Of a stretch of 5,060 nt of DNA, positions 1 to 5,060 are shown one piece after another. Origin of the DNA: Bacteroidales bacterium (GTDB taxonomy: Bacteria; Bacteroidota; Bacteroidia; Bacteroidales; F082); contig JANTGU010000196.1 of assembly GCA_024762735.1 (NCBI GenBank), positions 1 to 5,060 on the forward strand, read 5' to 3'. A program made the position numbers and the translations under genes. Position 1 is the stretch's first letter, and every line of letters starts with the position of its first letter. The notes beneath the pieces are model-generated. The model was not told the DNA's origin. It searched no databases and saw nothing but the letters and a program-made list of their open reading frames with translations.

Positions 1-2
1 TA

Positions 3-10
3 CAAAAGTA
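3..10 (-). promoter_or_regulatory. Possible -7 box for a leftward gene beyond the window
   Basis: Read on the minus strand this is TACTTTTG, which fits the Bacteroidota -7 consensus TAnnTTTG. It lies just past the terminator that ends the pheT-regulator unit, where a promoter for the next leftward gene would be expected. No TTG sits about 19-20 bases upstream as the -33 part of the consensus would require, and the downstream gene is not in the window. This is a weak motif match in AT-rich DNA. Confidence 0.25.
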
Positions 11-42
11 ATCTCTTTTTTTTTGAATGGGAAATATTTATC

Positions 43-81
43 AAAAAATGAAAATTCGGAGTTAGACTCCGAATTTTCATT
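43..81 (-). terminator. Intrinsic terminator of the pheT-regulator transcription unit
   Basis: Positions 47-62 and 66-81 are a perfect 16-bp inverted repeat around a 3-base loop (63-65). On the minus strand the hairpin is followed at once by TTTT (46-43) and more AT-rich sequence, the form of a rho-independent terminator for leftward transcription. It begins 134 bases after the regulator's stop codon. On the plus strand the hairpin is followed by TAAAATTC rather than a T-run, so it should act mainly on leftward transcripts. The stem is AT-rich at its base and GC-rich next to the loop. Confidence 0.8.
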
Positions 82-119
82 AAAATTCTCGGACTTCAAC
101 TCCAAATTTTTCATTAAAA
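51..119. repeat. Tandem imperfect duplication of the terminator hairpin
   Basis: Positions 51-85 and 82-119 align along their whole length, both starting AAAATTC and ending TTTTCATTAAAA. By eye they differ by four substitutions and three inserted bases, and they share the AAAA at 82-85. The left copy keeps the perfect hairpin. The right copy keeps only GGA/TCC (91-93 with 101-103) and AAAATT/AATTTT (82-87 with 105-110) as pairing arms, so it looks like a decayed or diverging duplicate. Whether this is a local duplication or one instance of a dispersed small repeat cannot be told from the window. Confidence 0.6.
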
Positions 120-214
120 CTATTGAGATTGTTTAATGTTCAAGAGAAAAAACAACAGGTGATTAGATTTTCAATCCATCCCACATCCACAGATAGGAAT
201 CTTCCCGTTTCAGA

Positions 215-1432
215 TTACTGCTTAATGTTGTACTCTTTGATTTTTCGATAAAGAGTACGTTCGGAAATACCCAGTTCGTTGGCGGCAGCTTTCCGTTTCC
301 CGCGATGCCGGCTCAAGGCTTTCCGAATCATCTCTTTTTCGTTATCCTGCAACGAGAGCGATTCTCCAATCACTTCCGATTCGGTAATAGGATGATTTTC
401 TTCAGGTTTTGAAATAATAATAGGTCCCTGATCCGACGGTTTATCCCTATCAAAATGAATAAGTGATCGCACCGGCATATCCTCTGTCGGTTTTACCGGG
501 GCAGTATGACCGTCAGAATTCATGTTGGAATAAACCACCCGCTTGAGTTCCGTAAGATCTTTTTGCATATCAAACAACACCTTGTACAAAAGCTCGCGCT
601 CCGAAAGCGTTTCGCTTTCCTTTTTGTTGTAGAGTACCGGTAAATCTTTTTGATGATGAGGAAGGTATTTTTTCAGCGTATCACCGTTTATCTCTTTAGA
701 AGGTTCGATGATTGAAATTTGCTCCGTAATATTTTTCAGCTGCCGTATGTTACCCGGCCAATAATAGTTTTCAAGAATTTCCACGGCACCGGGCGTAAGT
801 TTCAGCATGGGCATGCGGTATTTCTCGGCAAAGTCGGAAGCAAATTTCCTAAATATCAGATGGATATCTTCTTTTCGCTCACGCAAGGGCGGAATGTAAA
901 TGGGTACCGAGTTAAGACGGTAGTATAAATCTTCGCGAAACTTACCCTCGGAAATCGCCTTTTGAATGTTGACATTGGTGGCGGCCACCACCCTGACATC
1001 AGTTTTTTGTACTTTGGAAGAACCCACTTTAAGAAATTCTCCGGTTTCGAGTACTCTTAACAATCTTACCTGGGTTGAAATCGGCAGCTCGGCAACCTCA
1101 TCCAAAAAAATGGTTCCCCCGCTGGCCACTTCAAAATAGCCTTTCCGGGTATCGGATGCCCCGGTAAAAGAGCCCTTCTCGTGACCAAACAACTCAGAGT
1201 CAATCGTTCCCTCGGGAATAGCCCCGCAGTTTACAGCAATATAATGCCCGTGCTTACGGCTGCTCAACTGATGGATAATTTTGGGAAAAACCTCTTTTCC
1301 TGTCCCGCTCTCACCGGTGACCAGTACCGTTAGGTCGGTCGGCGCCACCTGAACAGCCACATCAATGGCACGGTTTAAATAGGGTGAGTTGCCAATAATG
1401 CCAAACCGCATTTTTATGCTTTGTATTTCCAT
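215..1432 (-). CDS. Sigma-54-dependent AAA+ transcriptional activator, Fis-type HTH, no sensory domain
   Basis: This 405-residue enhancer-binding protein should use ATP to remodel the closed complex of RpoN (sigma-54) RNA polymerase. The AAA+ domain starts almost at the N-terminus and covers about residues 12-245. It shows Walker A GESGTGKE (40-47), the sigma-54 contact loop GSFTGA (87-92, a variant of GAFTGA), Walker B TIFLDE (107-112), sensor I ATN (151-153), likely arginine fingers R166 and R172 in FREDLYYRLN, and sensor II WPGNIRQL (225-232). A charged linker (about 260-360), with a possible coiled coil at 276-302, leads to a Fis-type helix-turn-helix (about 365-403, core AANELGISERTLYRKI). 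There is no receiver, GAF or PAS domain, so activity may be set by expression level or by a partner protein. The ATG at 1432 is preferred: an in-frame TGA lies at 1448-1450 and family members begin similarly, though Met8 is possible. It lies 19 bases after pheT with no Shine-Dalgarno, so it is probably cotranscribed. From memory, Bacteroidota relatives often sit beside lptE and secG; neither is in view. Its targets are unknown. Confidence 0.93.
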   Translation of the reverse strand: MEIQSIKMRFGIIGNSPYLNRAIDVAVQVAPTDLTVLVTGESGTGKEVFPKIIHQLSSRKHGHYIAVNCGAIPEGTIDSELFGHEKGSFTGASDTRKGYFEVASGGTIFLDEVAELPISTQVRLLRVLETGEFLKVGSSKVQKTDVRVVAATNVNIQKAISEGKFREDLYYRLNSVPIYIPPLRERKEDIHLIFRKFASDFAEKYRMPMLKLTPGAVEILENYYWPGNIRQLKNITEQISIIEPSKEINGDTLKKYLPHHQKDLPVLYNKKESETLSERELLYKVLFDMQKDLTELKRVVYSNMNSDGHTAPVKPTEDMPVRSLIHFDRDKPSDQGPIIISKPEENHPITESEVIGESLSLQDNEKEMIRKALSRHRGKRKAAANELGISERTLYRKIKEYNIKQ

Positions 1433-1451
1433 CAGATTATGTTTTAGTCAT

Positions 1452-3905
1452 TTATCTCAATTGCGCTCCTGCTTCTTTTTCAAGTGCCTGCTGAATTCTT
1501 CTCATGGCCTTGTCAATAATTTTATCGGTCAGGGTTTTATTTTCATCCTGTAATACAAACGACAAAGCATACGATTTTTTTCCTTCAGGAATTTTATCTC
1601 CTTCATAGATGTCGAAGATTCCAACCTCTTTTAGCATCTTGCGTTCTGCTTTAACAGCCACCTCTTTTAATAATTCAAAGGTGACCGTCTTGTCAACAAT
1701 CAAAGCCAAATCACGACGGACGGCAGGGAATTTTGAAATAGCCTTGTAGGTTAAATCACGCGTTGGAACAAGAGCTGTTATTTTATCCCAGTTGATATCG
1801 GCCACGTAAACACCCTGTTTGATATCGAACGACTTTAACAGTTTTTTGCTTACCTCTCCCACCTTAACAACAACCTTATCGTTCACTATATAATCGAGAC
1901 AATAAGCGAAATCATCTGTACTGCTTTCAACCATTGTCATGTTTCTCCTGTCTATGCCCAACCTTTTGAGTATGCTTTCAACAACACCTTTAGCCATGTA
2001 AAAATCTGCATTGGCATGGCTACTGTTCCAGTTTTCGGCTTCCATTTTACCCGTAGTAAAAATTGCCAGGTGTTTTTCTTCGAAGTAGTTTTTAACACCG
2101 GTTCCTTTCGTTGCCTCCGATTTTCGTTGATAGATTTTACCAAACTCAAAAATCTTCAAATCGTTAATTCGACGATTTTGATTGTAATTTATCACCTCCA
2201 GGCCGCCAAACAGCAAGGTTTGACGCATGATGTTCAAGTCGGTGCTTAAAGGGTTCAGCAACTCCACGGAGTTATCCTGATCAAAAACAGTACTTTTTTC
2301 GATGTAAGCAGCTTTGGTCAACGAGTTGTTCATCATCTCGGTAAAACCTTGTCCCACCAGATAGTCGGCAACAATATTTTGAATTCGTTCCTGATCCGGT
2401 TTTTGACGCAAGCTCACCGAAGAGTTAACCTTTTCAGGAATCTCGATGTTGTTGTAGCCGTACACCCTCAAAATTTCTTCCACGATATCCACCTCGCGCT
2501 TAACATCTACCTTAAAAGTAGGGATAAGCAGTTTAAGCCCTTCATGACTCGTGGCCAGCACTTCCATGTCGAGGTCTTCCAAAATGTTAACCATCACATC
2601 CTTTTCAATTTCCTTGCCGATGAGGCGGTTAACCCTGTCAAAACTGATATCAATGGTCCATTTTTCAATAGGGTTTGGATAAACATCTTTTATTTCGGAT
2701 GAAATCTGCCCGCCGGCAATATCTTTAATAAGTAGCGCGGCACGCTTTAACGCGTATTCAGTAATGTTGGGGTCAGCCCCTCTCTCGAACCGGAACGACG
2801 CGTCGGTTTGGAGCACGTGTCGTTTGGATGTTTTACGAATGTGCGTAGGATCGAAATAGGCACTTTCCAAAAAGATGGAGGTAGTATTTTCGGAAACCCC
2901 CGAATCGGCACCGCCAAACACGCCGGCAATACACATGCCGCCCTCCACGTTGCATATCATCAGGTCATCCACATGGAGCTTACGTTCCATTTCGTCGAGC
3001 GTTACAAAGGGGGTCTCGGAAGGGAGTTTTTTTACCACCACTTTGTTGCCGGTTATTTTAGCCGCATCAAAGGCGTGTAGCGGGTGACCTGTTTCGTGTA
3101 GCACAAAATTGGTAATATCCACAATGTTGTTGATGGGGCGCACGCCAATGGCATTGAGTCTATTTTTAAGCCACTCGGGAGACTCTTCCACGGTAATGCC
3201 CGTGATGGTCAACCCCGTGTAACGCGGACAGGCATCCATATCCTCTACCACCACGTCGATATCTAAATCGTGGTTATCCACTTTAAAATCAGCTACTGAA
3301 GGAAGATTTAGCTGATGGTTGCGCTCCTTTAGCCAGTTGAGCCCGGCCACCAGGTCACGAGCCGATCCAATGTGCGAAGCAGCATCAGCACGGTTCGGCG
3401 TGAGGCCAATTTCGTAAACCCAGTCCTCTTCAATATGAATATATTCTTTGGCCGGTTTGCCCACGGGAGCATCATCAGCCAACACCATGATACCATCGTG
3501 CGAAGTTCCCAGGCCAAGTTCGTCTTCGGCACAAATCATCCCTTCGGACACCTCACCGCGAATTTTTGACTTTTTGATTTTAAAGGACTCATCACCATCG
3601 TAAAGCGTGGTGCCTACAGTGGCCACCAACACTTTTTGACCCTTGGCCACGTTGGGAGCACCACAAACAATAGGCAGTACCTTGTCGCCGGTTTGAACCG
3701 TAGTAACACTTAGTTTATCAGCGTTGGGATGACGTTCACAGGTTAACACCTCCCCTATTACAATCCCTTCCAGACCCCCCTTAACCGATTGAAATTTTTC
3801 AAGGCCTTCCACTTCAAGACCAATGTCGGTAAGAATAGGAGATAGTTCCTGTGGATCTACATCCATGTTAATATACTGCTTTAACCAGTTGTATGATAAC
3901 TTCAT
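1452..3905 (-). CDS. pheT: Phenylalanine--tRNA ligase beta subunit
   Basis: PheT is the large subunit of the cytoplasmic alpha2-beta2 synthetase that charges tRNA-Phe; the beta chain binds tRNA and hydrolyses mischarged Tyr-tRNA-Phe. At 817 residues it has normal full length. In order: N-terminal segment (MKLSYNWLKQYI), EMAP-like tRNA-binding domain (about 43-150, with HPNADKLSV at 59-67 and CGAPNVAKGQ at 81-90), LTPNRADAASHIG (168-180), B3/B4 editing domain (about 223-398), B5 domain (about 412-485), catalytic-like core (about 500-705) and ferredoxin-fold anticodon-binding domain (about 722-816, with SKFPAVRRDLALIVDK). Editing-site residues appear intact: H277 in GHPLHAFD, E347 in FLESAYF, and T367 and A369 in QTDAS, matching E. 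coli H261, E334, T354 and A356. D467, D473, E476 and E477 match the family's Mg-binding pattern. The ATG follows an in-frame TAG at 3912-3914 and gives the canonical N-terminus; there is no Shine-Dalgarno. The alpha subunit gene pheS is not in view, which in my recollection is usual for Bacteroidota. Confidence 0.98.
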   Translation of the reverse strand: MKLSYNWLKQYINMDVDPQELSPILTDIGLEVEGLEKFQSVKGGLEGIVIGEVLTCERHPNADKLSVTTVQTGDKVLPIVCGAPNVAKGQKVLVATVGTTLYDGDESFKIKKSKIRGEVSEGMICAEDELGLGTSHDGIMVLADDAPVGKPAKEYIHIEEDWVYEIGLTPNRADAASHIGSARDLVAGLNWLKERNHQLNLPSVADFKVDNHDLDIDVVVEDMDACPRYTGLTITGITVEESPEWLKNRLNAIGVRPINNIVDITNFVLHETGHPLHAFDAAKITGNKVVVKKLPSETPFVTLDEMERKLHVDDLMICNVEGGMCIAGVFGGADSGVSENTTSIFLESAYFDPTHIRKTSKRHVLQTDASFRFERGADPNITEYALKRAALLIKDIAGGQISSEIKDVYPNPIEKWTIDISFDRVNRLIGKEIEKDVMVNILEDLDMEVLATSHEGLKLLIPTFKVDVKREVDIVEEILRVYGYNNIEIPEKVNSSVSLRQKPDQERIQNIVADYLVGQGFTEMMNNSLTKAAYIEKSTVFDQDNSVELLNPLSTDLNIMRQTLLFGGLEVINYNQNRRINDLKIFEFGKIYQRKSEATKGTGVKNYFEEKHLAIFTTGKMEAENWNSSHANADFYMAKGVVESILKRLGIDRRNMTMVESSTDDFAYCLDYIVNDKVVVKVGEVSKKLLKSFDIKQGVYVADINWDKITALVPTRDLTYKAISKFPAVRRDLALIVDKTVTFELLKEVAVKAERKMLKEVGIFDIYEGDKIPEGKKSYALSFVLQDENKTLTDKIIDKAMRRIQQALEKEAGAQLR

Positions 3906-3988
3906 TCTTTGCTATTTTTTATCTTATGAAACCCGCAAGCACACCATCTAAAGTATATTACGGCAAAATCTTGTTCAAAACGAAACTG

Positions 3989-3996
3989 CAAAAATA
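3989..3996 (-). promoter_or_regulatory. Candidate -7 box of the pheT promoter
   Basis: On the minus strand this reads TATTTTTG followed by C, matching the Bacteroidota -7 consensus TAnnTTTGY. It would place the transcript start near 3980-3985 and give a leader of about 75-80 bases before the pheT ATG. No TTG is found 19-20 bases upstream, so only half of the consensus is present. A TTGTCT hexamer directly abuts the box on its upstream side. Confidence 0.4.
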
Positions 3997-4099
3997 GACA
4001 AATAGTAAACGCGTTTTATTGAAAAGGTGACATTTTGTCTGATATTAACCATTATTTCTTGTCTCTAACAAGACAATTCCCTATCCATTCAAAATTGTC
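3996..4099. promoter_or_regulatory. Cluster of TTGTCT hexamers, possible operator sites
   Basis: The hexamer TTGTCT occurs at 4035-4040 and 4059-4064 on the plus strand and at 3996-4001 and 4071-4076 on the minus strand. A five-base relative, TTGTC, lies at 4095-4099. The copies at 4059 and 4071 face each other as an inverted repeat with a 6-base spacer. Start-to-start spacings are 39, 24, 12 and 24 bases, so the last four copies lie at multiples of 12. This is a direct sequence observation; a role as binding sites is inference, and I do not recognise the motif. Confidence 0.35.
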
Positions 4100-4140
4100 G
4101 TATTTTTAACCTCTTTTTCATCATTAAAATTAATTGAACT

Positions 4141-5060
4141 GTGAGTATCCATTCTGCCCGGCTACCAGAGTCTACAATAACCAGCCAGTTTATTAAAGAC
4201 GAAGCACAAGCTTTAGGCTTTTTCGATTGCGGCATTTCACAAGTTCAGTTTTTAAAAGAGGATTCAAAACGGGTTGAGCAGTGGCTTGAGAACGGTCATC
4301 ACGCTTCGATGAGTTACATGGAACGAAATCGTGAAAAACGATACAACCCTGAATTATTGGTAGAAAAGGCTAAAAGTGTGATCACGGTTCTTTACAACTA
4401 TTACCCTGAAAGTCGGCTTCCGGAAGAAAACAATTATCAAATTTCAAAGTACGCGTATGGCAAAGATTATCATTTTGTCATCAAAGAAAAGCTGGGAAAG
4501 TTGCTGCAAAAAATAGAGGACAAAACCGGCGAACGCATTGCCCGAATTTTTGTTGACTCGGCTCCTGTGCTCGACCGTGCCTGGGCTAACCGCTCAGGGC
4601 TGGGTTTTATTGGCAAAAACACGCTACTGATAAATAAAAAGGGGGGTTCTTTCTTTTTTATCGGCCAAATTATTCTTGACCTTGAGCTGGATTACAACGA
4701 CAACCCTGATTTTACCAATTATTGCGGCACCTGCACTGCCTGTATTGATGCCTGTCCCACGGGGGCACTCAAACCCTTCGAAGTGGATGCGCGAAAATGT
4801 ACCTCTTATCTTACCATCGAGAACCGTGATGAAATTCCTGTTGAATTTAAAGGTAAGTTGAACGATTGGATTTTTGGTTGCGACATCTGTCAGGATGTAT
4901 GTCCCTGGAACATCCGGTTTGCCAAACCGCATAACGAACCATTGTTTGAACCCTCAGAAGCGCTGCGCAAGATGCGCAAACCCGACTGGGAAGAACTTGA
5001 CAAACCCGGCTTTAAAAAGCTCTTTAAACACACGGCTGTTGAACGAACCGGTTACAAGGG
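4141..5060 (+). CDS. queG: Epoxyqueuosine reductase QueG, cut by the right window edge
   Basis: QueG is a cytoplasmic, cobalamin-dependent iron-sulfur enzyme that reduces epoxyqueuosine to queuosine at position 34 of tRNAs for Tyr, His, Asn and Asp. The frame is open to the end of the window (306 full codons, no stop). The N-terminal catalytic region includes NGHHASMSYMERN (51-63), YAYGKDYH (104-111) and VDSAPVLDRAWA (138-149); D139 probably matches the proposed proton-donating Asp of B. subtilis QueG. GLGFIGKNTLL (153-163) follows. Eight cysteines for two [4Fe-4S] clusters are present: C195, C198, C201 and C205 (CxxCxxCxxxCP), C220, and C247, C250 and C254 (CxxCxxxCP). The last visible part, HTAVERTGYKG, matches the segment just before the end of short QueG proteins of about 310 residues; a C-terminal HEAT-like extension, as in longer homologues, cannot be excluded. 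The start is GTG: an in-frame TGA lies at 4135-4137 and the next in-frame ATG is codon 57, inside conserved sequence. There is no Shine-Dalgarno. Confidence 0.95.
   Translation, partial: MSIHSARLPESTITSQFIKDEAQALGFFDCGISQVQFLKEDSKRVEQWLENGHHASMSYMERNREKRYNPELLVEKAKSVITVLYNYYPESRLPEENNYQISKYAYGKDYHFVIKEKLGKLLQKIEDKTGERIARIFVDSAPVLDRAWANRSGLGFIGKNTLLINKKGGSFFFIGQIILDLELDYNDNPDFTNYCGTCTACIDACPTGALKPFEVDARKCTSYLTIENRDEIPVEFKGKLNDWIFGCDICQDVCPWNIRFAKPHNEPLFEPSEALRKMRKPDWEELDKPGFKKLFKHTAVERTGYK

Larger units (their letters stand above)
3906..4140. promoter_or_regulatory. Divergent intergenic region between pheT and queG
   Basis: This 235-base AT-rich stretch separates two genes read away from each other, so it must hold the leftward promoter for pheT and probably the rightward promoter for queG. 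I find no RNA gene, riboswitch-like fold or convincing small gene. For pheT there is a -7-like box at 3989-3996. For queG the nearest candidate is TATTTTTA at 4101-4108, which lacks the final G of TAnnTTTG and has no TTG at proper spacing. A cluster of TTGTCT hexamers fills the middle. Confidence 0.7.

Noticed and set aside
120..214. Possible small gene or further hairpins between the regulator stop and the terminator region
   Set aside because: Only very short frames and 4-bp dyads are present, no better than chance in AT-rich DNA.
1440..1451. ATG immediately after the pheT stop (TAAATG) on the minus strand, considered as a translationally coupled start
   Set aside because: It opens only a four-residue frame that stops before the regulator's start, and it is not in frame with the regulator.
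2349..2702. 117-codon open frame on the plus strand inside pheT
   Set aside because: It lies wholly within the conserved pheT coding sequence on the opposite strand and its translation shows no recognisable domain.
2808..3087. Overlapping plus-strand open frames opposite the PheT editing domain
   Set aside because: The pheT frame here is intact and highly conserved; the opposite frames show no family features.
3924..3947. Seven-codon open frame (MVCLRVS) in the pheT leader on the minus strand, considered as an attenuation leader peptide
   Set aside because: It has no phenylalanine codons and no terminator-like hairpin follows it before pheT, so it lacks the hallmarks of a pheST-type attenuator.
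4101..4108. TATTTTTA as the -7 box of queG
   Set aside because: It lacks the final G of TAnnTTTG and has no TTG about 19-20 bases upstream, so it is mentioned only as the nearest candidate and not called as a promoter.
4624..4932. 102-codon open frame on the minus strand opposite queG
   Set aside because: It covers the conserved iron-sulfur region of queG on the other strand; its composition is that of an antisense shadow.

Overview
This window looks like ordinary core chromosome from a member of the Bacteroidota, possibly a marine or anaerobic lineage near the Marinilabiliales; that finer placement is a guess. The reasons are the moderately AT-rich composition, the lack of Shine-Dalgarno sequences in front of all three genes, a Bacteroidota-style -7 box (TAnnTTTG) upstream of pheT, and the closeness of the regulator and PheT to Bacteroidota family members. 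No phage, transposon, CRISPR, toxin or defence genes are visible.

Layout from left to right. Positions 1-214 are non-coding and hold a strong intrinsic terminator for leftward transcription, with a decayed tandem copy of the same hairpin beside it; I see nothing in 120-214. Positions 215-1432 (minus) encode a sigma-54-dependent AAA+ activator with a Fis-type DNA-binding domain and no N-terminal sensory domain. Positions 1452-3905 (minus) encode the complete beta subunit of phenylalanyl-tRNA synthetase (PheT). Positions 3906-4140 are a divergent intergenic region. Positions 4141-5060 (plus) hold most of queG, epoxyqueuosine reductase, which begins at a GTG and runs off the right edge.

pheT and the regulator are 19 bases apart on the same strand and very probably form one transcription unit, read right to left and ending at the terminator at 43-81. 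queG is transcribed in the opposite direction from the shared upstream region. Two of the three genes serve translation: PheT charges tRNA-Phe, and QueG finishes the queuosine modification of tRNAs with GUN anticodons. The regulator's targets cannot be read from this window.

I do not see a previously undescribed system here. The points most worth a second look are a cluster of TTGTCT hexamers in the divergent promoter region, the tandem hairpin pair after the regulator, and the coupling of a sensor-less sigma-54 activator to pheT.
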